Below, piece after piece: positions 1 to 12,500 of a DNA stretch of 64,000 nucleotides. The stretch is taken from assembly GCA_005765155.1 (NCBI GenBank), contig VCCP01000002.1, forward strand, positions 3,100,001 through 3,164,000. The letters are read 5' to 3'. Below the pieces are notes generated by a model that did no database searches, was not told the DNA's origin, and saw only the letters and a list, made by a program, of their open reading frames with translations. Each line of letters starts with the position of its first letter. Positions within the stretch are counted from its first letter, which is position 1. The position numbers were made by a program, and so were the translations under genes. This DNA is from Zelopaecilomyces penicillatus. Its lineage: Eukaryota > Ascomycota > Sordariomycetes > Hypocreales > Pseudodiploosporaceae.

Positions 1-1781
1 AGGGCCCGGTCATTACGTTTTGGAGCGGTCTCGGGCATTCGCAAAGAATCGTGGTTGTTGAGGAAAAGCCCAAAAAGAAGCGAGAAAAGGTGGACAAGTC
101 AACCAAAGAAAAGGACAAGGTTAAGGCTTCAACTCCGAAGGATGCAAAAGATGATGAGGCTGGCGTCACTGAGGGCGCCGGCGCGAAGACGATCCCTGAT
201 AAAGAAGTCCAACAAAGTAGCGCCGCAGGACTCAACAAAGAAGGCGATGAAACGTCTCAGCCGCCAGGCTCTACCTCAGCAGAGCCTTTGGTGACTGCTG
301 AGTCCAAAGAGCTTATCAATACGCAGCCCATTAGACAAGAAGGGGATGAGAACTTGCAGGCTCATGTAGAGGCATCGCAAACGCCATCACAACCGTCACT
401 ACAGCCTCCTCTGCCGACTTCGACCAAGTCTGCTGTTTCTAGCTCCGAGGTCGCATCTCCATCACTCTCAGTGTCCCGATTGACTCCCCATCAGACCCTT
501 AGTACCAGTTCTGACACTTCTATCGCATGCGAGCCTCTCCCTCTCTCCGTTCCTAGCCCTGCCGTTGCAACTCCCACTCTTGAGAAAGAAGCGGATGGTA
601 ATGTCGCTCCACAACGTCCCCAACTCCTGGCCATGCCTCCGCCGCCTTCGTCTTTGGCCAGTGGGCTTGCTGCACCGTTCTCTGCGCCCTCAGCTCAAAA
701 CCAGGCATCTCCTCTTGCAACACCGGCTGGAATTAGCATGCCGGAGCCTAATGGCAAACCTGTAGGTGTTCTAGCAGCACCGGTACTAGCACTACCGCCA
801 TCCATTGGCGTAGGTTTTGGACTTCAATCAAGTCCAAAGTCTCATGTCCTTGCACCACCCAATACATCTCAACAGCGGCCTGCGCCATTACCAACACTGT
901 CCGTGAAAACACAGGACCACTTGCCGAGTACTGGCCTCTCAAGTACAGAAGCCGTTATCTTGAATCAGCCTTTGCAATCTTTGAAGAACGAGGCTGAAAT
1001 AGCGAGCGAGTCTGTAAGTCCCAGCATCTCTGAACCACCAACAGCAACCGGTTCGTCTGCAGATCTGACTACGACTCGAAATACAATTATTCTCCAAAAT
1101 TTTGACGAGACTGCCATTCGGGATAAAAGCGTACAGACGCATATTTTGTTCGGGAGGAAAATGAACAAGCTCTCTAGTATAGTACCCTGCGTCTCTTGAC
1201 ATTTTCTTTCATACACCCAACTAACAAATGTTTTGATAGAACCGACCCCAGCCCCGATTTGTGTCATCACAAACCATATTGCGCGGTATCGGGATCCCAA
1301 AACTGGGTTACCTTACTATAACGTATTCGCTTATCGCGAGATCCAGCGCCTACGGCGTGGTGAGCATCGCTGGAGCAAGATCTTGGGAGCATGGGTAGGG
1401 AGTGGTACGGTTGGTGCGCGTGGCGTACCTGAGCGTTTTCTTAACCCAGATGCGCCAAGAAAGGCTGCTGAAGATAGGTCTAAAGAAACAGACAAGGTAA
1501 AACCAGTGTCAAGCATCGATCATGCTAAGGAGGAGACAAAGAATGATGAACAACCACAGCCACAGCACCCAGTATCGGTTCCCGCTCCAGCACCAGCACC
1601 AGTACCAACACAATTACCTCTACAAGCATCACAATTACAGTCGCGGCCGCAACCGCAATTACACGGACCGCAAGCACCAGCTCCTCTTGCTGCTGAGGCG
1701 AAAGCCCCTACGCAGCAATCGCAATCAGAAACTCAGATCCAGCCTACCCAAACACAACCTGCTGTAGAAGCGACCAGCTGA
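1..1781 (+). CDS. VPS72: SWR1-complex subunit VPS72/SWC2 (YL1 family), 3' part, 5' end outside window
   Basis: The frame is open from base 3, so the gene starts before the window. Two exons are visible, 3-1176 and 1240-1781, giving about 571 residues. The 63-bp intron 1177-1239 has a CTAAC branch site and joins in phase (AAA Lys). After a Lys-rich segment and a long Ser/Pro/Ala-rich linker, exon 2 encodes the YL1 C-terminal domain, recognisable by CVITNHIARYRDPKTGLPY and the following NVFAYREIQRL. The tail is Pro/Gln-rich. In the family this protein binds H2A.Z-H2B and guides its exchange into nucleosomes by the SWR1 complex in the nucleus. The N-terminal YL1 part lies upstream and cannot be seen. 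The family call is firm; exact length is unknown. Confidence 0.9.
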
Positions 1782-2994
1782 TTGCGCTGCATCGATGTAT
1801 AGTAAATGGGTGTTGTGGTGTTCATACGTCCTCTTTGTTGTAAAATGGAGGTCACAGAGAACGAGCAGATCGGGGTTTTTTTGGTTTCTTTTGAGTGTAA
1901 CAACACAAACCAGGAAGGTCAGACTGTACGATTTCATGTATATAGAAATGGATACCCAAAGAGTCTTGCACGCGGCAAATAATAGCCGGCTCCGATGATC
2001 TCCCCTTGCAACATAATTTCTTGTCATCTTTTAGCCGAAGGCGGTGATTTATGTCCGTCAGAATTCTAGAACAAAGCGGGAATGCAGAGAGAAAGAAAAC
2101 AAGACGACGAGGAGTCTGTCTAGCTAAGATGTGATTCCAGAACACCCTTACCAAAATCTGACATAGGCGATTCTAAGACAGAACCAACAAGTCCTAAATG
2201 GAGCATTAGAGACACGGTGAGTTTTTTTTAGTTTTTTTTGATTAGTCCTGTGGTAATAACTAGCAATGATTTCTGTTCTTTATTTCCACGCTATATACTG
2301 AAGCTAGTATCAGAGAGAGATGATGTCTCCACTACAAAAAGAGCGAAATAATCCTCCATATCAACACCGAGATCCGAAACATAAGGGTTCGTGTCTCATA
2401 CTAGCTTGTATTTTTTTTCTTCTTCGCATCATTCCCTTGTCTCATCTGTCTTTCCGTTTCCTCCGTTCCATCCATAGTGAAAATCTAGATTTGCTCAGAA
2501 TTTCAAAGACGCCTCCAAATCTTTTAAGCGTCTCTCCTCCACAAAAACCCGCTTGAAGAGGGAAAAAAAATAATTCTCTGCCGGAGAGTGGGTATATGCA
2601 TTTAGCAAACCGAGAGGCTCATGTCCGTTTTGGACAAGCCCGCAGTCCGTGTTCCCATAGCGCCTGTGTTTCGCCATTCTCAAATCGCTTCCGTCCGTCC
2701 GTCCGTCCTGATAACGCCAAAGAACTCCCATGCCTGCCCATCTCTGGAAGAGCCAAGGCAAAAAAAAGCAAGAAAAATGAACCAATAATGCGGAAAAGAA
2801 AATAATAATAATCAAAAGCAGCAGTAGCAGCAGCAGCAGCAGTATCTACGCTTCGTAGTGTTTGAGTGGATAAGGAAAATTCACTTGTGAGTCAGCACTG
2901 TCGCTACAGAGCTGAATAAAAAGTAAAAGAATGGGGCCAACGGCAAAGTGTGTTGAGGAGCTATGATTTATAGCTAAGGTGTGGCTGTGTGAAA
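1782..2994. other. Intergenic, convergent 3' ends
   Basis: The region lies between the stops of VPS72 (+) and the unknown gene (-), so it should hold both 3' UTRs. It has poly-T runs near 2222-2240 and 2410-2420 and a short CAG-rich tract at about 2818-2841. Short open frames show no recognisable protein. Confidence 0.6.
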
Positions 2995-4402
2995 CTAGTT
3001 GCCATTTGTTTGTCTAATGGCATCTATTATCCAGCTGAGGTCATTTGCAAAGTCGTCTAGACCCGTGTCGACGTGTGAGCCAAGAAAGTTGGTTCCACTG
3101 ACGGGCAAGTCCGAATTGCTTCTCGGGATCAGGGCAGGAGAGTTGGCGTTTGAGAAGGCTTGATGAGCTGTCAGGGAGCCTTTGCTGTCCTCAGTCTGAC
3201 GTGGCAAACTGTAGCCCTCAAAGGTCCGTGCAAGTCGCTTCATGTTCAGGACTGGCTGGTATGAGAATAGTTCACCGTCATTGCTTGAAAGCATGTCATC
3301 ATCGTCTTGCGAATCATAGAATGAGAAGGCTTCGTCCTCGGGTTGGTGGGATGGTATAGGAGACCCAGGAGTGCTAGACGTAGCAGAAATGGGCCACATG
3401 TTCTCATCGTTCGCCTCGGTTTGAGCCGTAGCGATGGTAAGTGAGGTTTGGGCAGCATCAATTGCTTTCTCCGGTGGCTGAAGAGATAGTCCAGCAGGGG
3501 TTAGAGTGAGTGAGCTGGAGTTGGCAGCAAGAATGGTGGCAGAAATCGACTCTGATGATGCCGAACGTTGAAAGGGGGGCGGCGACAGGCTGGTAAAGTA
3601 GGACTGGCTCTCCGAGACAGCAGAGGTTGCAAAATTATCGTCGTCATCAGTGTCGTCAATGTCTTCGATTATGTCGTCGGGTATGACCAACACTGGTCTC
3701 TCAGCCAGAGTGGACGAAGGACGTGAGGGAAGATCCTCGCAGAGAAAACGCCGCAGAGATTCAGGTGAGATATCCCGGGTTCGGGTGCCTTCGGTCGGGG
3801 TTGATGTGCGGGTGTTGTAGTTGGAAGCGGAGGAGGCAACGCGGCTATTCTGCATATGTGAAAAGTAGTCGTCCTCCTCATCCTCCTCAACATGAGCCAC
3901 TGAACGGCCGCGATGAGGCTCAGGGCTTGGAGTCTTGCGGCCGAAGAAGCGCTTCCAACAAGGAGCTGGAGAGAGCGATCGGCTTGAGGCACAATGGCGC
4001 AGAATTGTTGCCGATCCAGAGTGCATGTGGCGACTGTGGACTTCTGAAGTGGCGGGTACAGGCAATGGGGTGATGAACTTGTCGCTCGGATTCATTGTCT
4101 TGTAATTTTCCTGACGCATCGAGCTGAGAGAGGCACTGCGATGGCGAAGGGTGCGTTCGACGGGAACAGCCAAAGAGTTGACTGTCTGCCCGGGCAAATA
4201 AGGACAGGCTGTAGTGGATGGCATAGTGGGATCGTGAGTCTCAATTGACCCGTCAACTTCGTACTGCAAGATGATGTAAGTAGGTGGTTGATATATATAT
4301 ATATGGGTTGACTACTGAAGCAAGCCTGGCCACAGGACGGGGGGGGTATAAGAAGGGTTATATGCGAGGTTGACATACATAGTAGTAATAGGTATGACCC
4401 AT
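2995..4402 (-). CDS. Unknown Ser/Pro-rich acidic fungal protein
   Basis: I do not recognise a named family. The long frame at 2995-4269 has no good ATG at its 5' end; instead a splice acceptor (TTGCAG) sits at 4264-4266. An upstream mini-exon 4402-4379 ends at a GTATGT donor and joins in phase across a 115-bp intron (4264-4378), giving a 430-residue protein that begins MGHTYYYYYEVDG. A segment with CPYLPGQTVNSLAVPVE follows. Then come a basic Ser/Pro stretch, acidic clusters (EEDEEDD, DDTDDDD), many Ser/Thr-Pro sites and a C-terminal amphipathic segment LDDFANDLSWIIDAIR. There is no signal peptide or membrane segment. The look is of a phosphorylated, largely disordered regulatory protein; that is inference. 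The mini-exon start is the weakest part of the model. Confidence 0.7.
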
Positions 4403-5560
4403 TTTCAAGCCACCGTTCCTCTTATGGTCTCGGAGAGAGTTATCGTCACAAACTATGTCCTTGAAAGCGTGGCACCCTCTCCACTGTCCTTCGCCGCGTC
4501 TTTTATCCCGTCCCATGGGATAGCACGTGGAAAAGTTGTCCCAAGAACCAATGAGCTGGACGGACTGAACGGAAGGGTCTGTCTGACTGAGATTGGGGCG
4601 TCAGCTTGATGTACTGCAAGTTCCAACGGTCGGCTTAGAAATAGCAAGAGAAAGGCGTGTGAGACAAGGCAGCAGGCTAGAACTCTTATGGTGTTAAGAG
4701 ACGGGAAACGAAAAGGATCGCTCAGCCCTTGCCGCGTCCCACGACAGAGGACCGGTAGGGCTGATGAGGTCCGCGGGCTTGTGAATCCGCCGGATGGTGG
4801 TGTGATGTGATGTGGTGTGCAGACAGGGCAGGCGACGGGAAGTGGGCAGGGAACCGATAAGGCGCAGCAGGCTGAAGCTAAGAAAAAGGCCTGACAGGCA
4901 AAAAAAGCAAGGGGCAGAGAAGAGCGTACCGATGGTCTGGCAAGACACAAGTATTGGGGGGGTGGAGATGATGAGCTGACGTCCACGGCTGATGATTCAG
5001 ACGGGGGAAGAGAGCCCAGGTGCTCGTACAGGCAACAGACCCAAGGGTTTCCCGTGTCTGGCGTCCCAATCCAACGGACTGGACCGTCAGAAGCAAAAGC
5101 GGGCGCTGGAGTAGCAGCACGCAAGAGCCCGATGTGGGAATGCGGGTGGGCTCGTGAGGGTGATGATGATGAACGGATAGTAGGTATTATGAATCTGGAT
5201 TCGTGAACGGGAATAGCGGACGTATCAAACGCCCGCGAATGAAGGAGAGACACGCAGTGTATTCGGACGACTCGGAGGACTCGTAAGACTCGCAGGATTC
5301 GACCAGCGGACCGGGGGAGAGACAAGGATGGACAAGACAATTAAAGGCAAAAAGGTGCAAGCGAGTGAATTGAAAAGAATGAAAGGAGAACCTACACGGC
5401 CTCGACAAGAAAAATACACACGCAACTCACAACAAGAAAGTAACGAGAGTGGTTGAAGGATCCATGACGGGCGTTGGGCGGGCGGGTGATGCTGGCGATT
5501 TAAGAGACCGGCGTCTGGCTGTCTATGTGTGAAAGATTTGCTGGGCGAAACCCACAACGG
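4403..5560 (-). other. Pyrimidine-rich leader/promoter of the unknown gene
   Basis: Read on the minus strand this stretch is strongly C/T-rich and has several short upstream frames plus one 295-codon open frame (4453-5340). It looks like the long 5' leader often seen on regulatory genes of filamentous fungi. No coding homology is visible. Confidence 0.45.
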
Positions 5561-6800
5561 CGTCTAATTCTGCCTGTAAATCCACTGCAGCGGCACTGCC
5601 GCAATAACCGGTTGGCAAAATTTGTAAATGCAATGGATATGCTATGTACGGATACAGGTAGGATTGTTGTCGTCGCGGTAGTAATAATAGGTGCTCGCTC
5701 GTATAGAAGCTTGAGGCCGGCTATAGGTGGAGGACAGCTTCTGAAGATGAAACACGGCGGGCCCGTTGCATGTTTGGATAAGCGCTGCCACCTGGGTATG
5801 AATGGCTGTTGGCCAATGGCAGCAGCGCGCCTCAGGCGTAAAAGCGCCGGGGCGGGCCAAAGAAGACAGAGCTCGAGAGGTTAGAAGAGACACAGAATCC
5901 AAAAGAAGCAAGGCAATTCAATGGATGCTCTTTGGGCCGGCAATCGAGCGTGAGATGAGACGAAAGCTTTGAGGGGGGAGGGGGGGGACCGGCGCTTATC
6001 AGGCGACGAGTTGTATTGAGTCGCACAAGTGTCGAGTGTGTTGAGCTTTAAGCGTCGAGCACGGTGAGGGGATGGCTGTAAATGCCGTGACAACCAGGGG
6101 CTCTTTTGTTGATCTCGGCAGATGCAGCCAGGTTGTAGTCCTGCGCGTTCTTCGTTTCAAAGGATGCTCGCTGCCCTGGTTGCTGGTCCACGGTGCAAAG
6201 GTACGGTTGCCGAGATGGGACACGATGCCCCCGTCTTTGAACAGGGCCTTTTTGGTACTGTACGGACGACGTCGTTGTTACGCTTGTTGAGCGGCCAGAA
6301 CGGTGAGGGGCTGCACTGCAGATGAAGTTGACGAGAGATGTTTTGGACGATGCCAGAGGCAAGTTTTGGCCTTGACGATGGCCTCAGCAGGAGAGCCTAG
6401 ACCTTGGGACCTAGACCTTAGACCCAAGACTTCCCCATTCCAGCAGCCAATATTGACCGTCTGGCGGTGGGTTTGGCGACCCAGCAGACGTCTGACCGCC
6501 AGCAGCTGGCAGGGCTCCTCTTCTCTGCTCGCCCATGGTTGCGCTGCGGTCGCTGTGGCCACCGCTGTTGTTCATTCAGCTTGGCCGGGCTATCTTTCTT
6601 CTTTTCCTTCTCTTCTCTTCTCCTCTTCTCCCCCCATCATCCTTCCCAACATCCTCTACTACTACTACTACCACCACGCCGCTGGTCCCCCCGGCGCTGG
6701 TAGCCATTCGACAGCGCACGATGGTGGCACCACGGGGCTTCGTTGGCGTTGAAGCAATTAGGCCGGATCCGAACGCTGAACGCTCCGCTGAGCTAACACT

Positions 6801-6855
6801 GCAAAGCAACGCAAAGCAACGCAAAGCAACGCAAAGCAACGCAAAGCAACGCAAA
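6801..6855. repeat. 10-bp tandem array, about 5.5 copies
   Basis: The unit GCAAAGCAAC is repeated perfectly five times from 6801 to 6850, followed by a partial copy GCAAA. It lies in the gene-free region. Confidence 0.97.
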
Positions 6856-9530
6856 TGAATGCCAATGAATGGGCATGGATGCACAAGGATGGATACACTG
6901 GGGATGCACGCACAACCAACCACACACGCACAAGCGCCCAGCGGCTGTAATTGGAAGGGGCTACAATGTAATTAGCAGCAGTCCAAACCAGTGATGGGAA
7001 TTGGGGGCTGGAGATTGGACGGGGGGCCTCTGCAGGGCTACGGTTGTGCACCAATGGCAGAGCTCATAGGCAGAGCAACAGGCAATCTGGGGCGCACCAA
7101 CAGGCGCAACCTTGTGCTCTAGTTGCCGAGCGTGGCTTGGGATTGGTTCCAACGGAAATGCTGGATAGTTTCTGTAGCTGTATGCGCATCAGCACAAGAA
7201 TAGTGTGTTTTGGATGCACTGCATGACAGCAACGCATTAAAGTCTGTCTTGAGTGTATTGTCCGCCCGATGCCATTCAATGCAACTAGATAGAGATTAAT
7301 CTATTCCTGCAACACCGGCACTTTGTCTCCATGTTCTTACTGCGCGCAATTTACAATTGGCCTCCAGGTTTGTCGAGCGAATACTTCATTGTGACGACCT
7401 GGATAGGTAGGTATTTTGATGTAAACAAACCCTGATGTGACAGTAGGTAGCATGCCCAGGTCCCTATTAATGTTAGTTAGTGGTGTTATAGGTAGTGGTC
7501 AGTCGGGGCGGTGTTGACCTGGTACGTAGCAGGCCAGCTTCCATGTCTCAGGCCGCTCTCAGCCTGCGGCAGGTCCCCTCCGTCCCCTTGCACCAGAATT
7601 GCGGATGCTGGGTTTCCAAACCTCTCGCTCACAGCTAATTATGTGCTTGTTTCCAATGTTGGAGCAGCCCTCCCTGCGCAACCTCTCATTTGGCCCAAAC
7701 CCCATCCCGTCTGCATAAAATGAAAGACGTATCCTCATACAGTAAACACAACACACCGTAGCACGTACTGTAATTACCATTTACAATGAACGGAAAGGGC
7801 GAGCAGTGTGGCCCCCCCCCCCCTCTCTGATGGCAGTTATCACTCCATCGAGGCTCACTCACGCGCAAGCCATCGATCTACTAAATCATGATGATGATAG
7901 TAGGTCGCTATCTTAATCCACGACATGCTATGCCTTCGGAAATAAGAAAAAAAATCCCGATGTTCTGGGTCCTTGGGCCCCCAATAGCGCAGGGCGGCAC
8001 GGGCGATGAGAAAAACATGGCTTGGAAGCAAAGCTCATGATCCCACGTGGAGACGAGAAAAGGGGCGTTTTCGCGAATGAAAAAAAGTTGGGCAAAAAGC
8101 AAGCAACAAAAGAGGCACAGCCTACTTTCCCTCCCTCATACATAGTAATGGCACAGATTGCGGAGGGCGACAATTAATTACAGGCTCCCCAAGTCTAGAA
8201 CCCAAAGAGTACCGACATTCGAGATGATGGCGCCAGGTAGGCACGCATAAACCAGTGCTCAACATCATAACATGAAAGGCAACTTCCTCGCATCGCACAT
8301 GTAAACATGCATGATTGTAATCATGAAGAACTTTTTCTTTTTACTTACTACGTAGTATAACACAGAAACCAGATTTTGTTGACATGAACACGCCGCAACT
8401 CTACAGATTAATCAATAGCCTCGTATCCTCTAGCGTATGCAATGCGAGTCAAGCCCGACTGCCTAGCCATGACATCTAATTGAGACAATTTCCTATTTTC
8501 GTCGTGTAGCCCCCAGACAGAACATCCTTGGTGATTTTCAATGCATCATGTAAAAAAAAAAAAAAATCATCGCAGTGCCAAGAAGGAGGGAGAACAATGG
8601 AAAATTCTGCTGCATTCAGCATGTATGCACTCGTGCATCATTACCGGTATTACAGTACCTGTTGCATTCGACTCCTTATATTTGCGCCCGTTATTGCTTC
8701 GTCGACGAGTGACGGAAGCACCATTACTGAAAACTGCCATGTTCCAGCATCAGCTTGCATGAGTGGCGCCAACCGGGCAACCAAGCCCGCAGGGCGGCGG
8801 CCATCACAGGCTTTTCAACCAATGACAGAGCTACGCCTTTCTGAATCGGGGGTCGGACCCCTTGGCTCTAACACTTTCCCCTTGGGGCTGGCTTATTGTT
8901 GGCTAATTAGCCCTCACTCAAGCTGGCTCAACAATAATCAATACCCAGGATTAATACATCCATCCCATGTGGAAGAACGAATGCGGGAGGGAGGGAATCT
9001 GCGACACATCGTCGCCCTAATTACCGCTTGAATTGTGATCGGATGGTGATTAGTGCTAGCCTCCGGCGCAGCAACGGACGGAGGGCTTCATTCTCAGCCA
9101 TTAAACGCCATCGTTGGAATACCTAGGTAGACAGACATACGAGGAGCATGCATGGTAATTAACTGCCTACGCCATGCTCTACGCAAATCTGCAGCTCCTG
9201 ATATGGGTGCGAACGGCGCATCCGACGAGCAATATGAACTGATGAATGAGTCCCAACAAGTACAAAAAGCATTGTGCAATGGACATCTCTGTCTGAAGTT
9301 TGGACGGTATCACGGTGCTGACCCCGTCGCCGAGACAATAGGCTAGCCAAAATCCGACAGCCCAGTGCTTCCAGCAGTCCGGTCCGCATGCTTGCTTTTT
9401 CTTTTTACATCCAAACGTTTGTTCCAGCCCAGCTTCCCAGACAGCTGGTGCTTCGTGGTCAAGACGACCCAAGGGGTTGTGTCCTAGGCCGTGTTTCTCG
9501 CTTCCGAGCCTCAAACGAGGAACCAGTCAC

Positions 9531-9557
9531 CCTCCTCCCTCCCTCCCTCCCTCCCCC
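9531..9557. repeat. CCCT/CCTC simple repeat
   Basis: A CTCC-type tetranucleotide tract runs for about 27 bp ending in poly-C. Confidence 0.85.
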
Positions 9558-12500
9558 ACTTTCCGTCTTCCGTCTGACTGGCTTGGATACGGCTGCGGGA
9601 CAAACTCAGCAAGGGGGGGGTTCCAACTTCCAACTTCCCACCCACCCATGCTGAAGAATGCCGCTTGCTGGAGTCACGAGATGGCTTGCTGCCCCAGAAA
9701 CGTTCATCTCTCTCTAGCTTAGCATCTCTCAGGAACGACGGCCTTGCACATGGCGGTTTGTGGGTGGGTGTGTGAGGGTGGTGGTGGTGTGCTGTTATAG
9801 CGTGTTGGCGTGCTCGTGGGCATAGTAGGACCCCTACGATGCAACGATAGTTGAAAGTGACGGGTAGAGCCATGTCGGGCAACTTTTGTTGCTATTTCCA
9901 GTCCAATATGAGACTGACTGCGGATAAGAGTTTGCATGATCAGCTTAGCCCGAGGGGTTGGCCCAATCCATCCTGGAATTATTGACAATGTGTGTCAGTT
10001 CAGGTTGCATATCCATGAACGGCACGTCGTTACGGGTATCTATGCCCCCTTGTGGGAAATACATACACTACATGACTTCTGGTCTCCATCGCCTCCTTAC
10101 CCAGAATTCCGGTTCGTAAGCAAGATCCACGGCCAATTTCAGGTTGAAAGTGAAATCTTGAGAGAGGAGTAGTTTATACCCGGTATTTCCATGCTGGGGG
10201 GGGGGGGTCTCGAGCTTGCTCACTCTGGTCTGACCGTTGAAGCATGGGGTTGATGGGGAAATAACTAATTAACGAGGATCCCAAGTCTCAAGAGAATGTA
10301 GGACGACTGACGCCCAGCCCAGCAAGGCGAAAACAACCCCCCCCCTGCTGCGATCGCCGTGAAAGACCCTTAGTGATCGCCCCCAGCTATGCGCCGAATC
10401 AAGTTGGATGATTTTCGACTGAGTTCTGCCACTTCTCTCTGCCCCCCCTTAAATACTCAATGCAACCCTAAACCTCCCCAAGCTGACGAAGCAGCAGCCC
10501 ATCACCCTCTGAGACGAGCCGCTAATGATTAGTACCTGCAGAACAATCTTGGGGTAGAGGGCGGCTTTCGCAACAACAGCAACAACAACAACCTCGGACT
10601 TATAAAATCACATCTATCTCCCTTCTGCGCCGTACGTATTGTATTGTGAGTGTGATGGAGAGTGCAGGCAGCCCTTGCAAACCCCCGGTCCGAATAACGC
10701 CTTCTAGCGGGCCGCCGTTGATGGACGAAAATATTCCCACGTTGCCAAAAAAAAAAAACCCGTGCCACTCCGTCGCCTATTTGCAGAACGGCTCACGCTC
10801 GTGTCGCTGACGGTGGAGAAACACCGATGCCGCGGTCGCTTTTGCTGCACATATACGGTACGAAAATCCGTGCCGTGCCGCTCTCCAGATGTCCTCGTTG
10901 GGGTATTTGCCCCTCAAGATACATACCACCGTATGAACGTCATACCTAGACATTGTCTTCAGTCTCGTGAGACGGGCTGCGGTCTCCGTACTCACAGCGA
11001 GCCGGTATAATAAGTTTCCGAGCACTGCAGGGATAGTGTTCGTTCTTCATAATTGTCACATTTTCGACGGGTAGATCCTTGCTCGGAGCACTAATTAAGA
11101 CACTGATGGTGGTGTAAGCACAGGTACAGAATCCCAGTCAAACGGTTACTATGTACGCATTTCGTCTGTTTGCTTCTTATTTCCTTTCTTCCTGTGCCTC
11201 TGCGTTGCATGGTAATTTTGCCCAAACCCGTTAAATGGATATTGTTCCTGCTTTCTCAGCAACACCCCCTCCCTTACATGTCCTCTGATCCTGCGTGCGA
11301 CCTTGGCAATGCTAGGCTATAAACCATCCTCTGGGGTTTGACGGATTGACAGGCTAATTGGCTAGGGTTGAAATTGAGTTATACTTGATCTGGTAAACCG
11401 GGTTTCTGGGGCATGTGTTTCCTTGTCTCTCTCTTTCTCTCTTTCTCAACGGCCTGTTCGGCCCCTCTTTCTGCGACGTGGTTTTGAGTTCCCGGCTTTC
11501 TGGGCGAGGCTCAAATAGGATACCTAGCCCTGTTTGCTCGTGGGATGCGCCCGCAATCTATCTTTTCCTTTTGCGACGGAGAGTATTTACTCGTGCCGCA
11601 CCGGGGATGATCTTCACCAAAACCAAGGGGAGTGGGCCAGCCGTCGTTAGACGGGTGGGTAGGTAATCGTGAGAGTAGGCGGCAGAGCCTTTCTGGCGCT
11701 GATGGGATGACATGGCGAAGGGGAAAACCAGGAAGAAGAAGAAAAAAAATCTACATGCTCACATGCTGCTGCCATGGCCCCACAAGGCTGTTGGCGAGTG
11801 TGGAAGGTTTTCTATTCCCGGATTGCGACATTTGACTAGAGTTCGGTTAGTTCTACAGTTCACCTTTCTTTCTATTGCTAAGCAAGAGAGACATACGGGC
11901 CGGATGGCGGAAAGCAACCGGTGTCCCACGTAAGAAGCCTTATGGATCGGAATGAGACCGGCTCGTTGTATGTTATCTTTCCCGGTCGCCACTGTTATAT
12001 ATTCCGACGGAGATTTTTAGGATAGGTAATTAGGGAAACAAAAACCTCCGAGCTGCAGGGTAGTTTGGGCACCAGCACCCTTTTCTGAATGTGATTCAGA
12101 AGTATGTTTGGTATGTTGGTAGCTTTTAGTGAGATGATTTTTATATCCCCCGGATCATTTTATTAATAGAAATGCAATAATAAACTGGCATGAACTTATG
12201 GTATGGCATTTAAACTATTACATCCTAAACTCCTTGTCTTGGCCATGACTTACATTCGCTGTTTATGCCTATATTGACCATTCAAGGGACTAGGTTCCAT
12301 AGGCCATCATCACTTCACCATCTAAAATAGATGGCTCATAAAGTCTTGAATGATATAGCAAGAGTCCCTAGCCACTGCTAACTATGATGTAACAAGTTAC
12401 TCAAGCAGATAGTCTTTTTTCAAGAAACGGAAATCTCGTTTCATCTACATCCTATTGTCGAAGAGCGCCATATGTGTAAAACGCAACAATGAGCTGACAA

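Noticed and set aside
6303..6752. 149-codon frame and overlapping frames
   Set aside because: The products are Ser/Tyr/Leu low-complexity from simple C/T and TAC repeats; several overlapping frames in different phases are equally open.
8528..9031. 167-codon plus-strand frame in the gene-free region
   Set aside because: It starts with a non-ATG codon, contains a poly-Lys run from an A14 tract, and has no domain, splice context or composition typical of a protein.
12083..12101. 8-bp hairpin TTCTGAAT-GTG-ATTCAGAA
   Set aside because: Isolated, in A+T-richer DNA, with no gene nearby; one such hairpin is expected by chance in a region this size.
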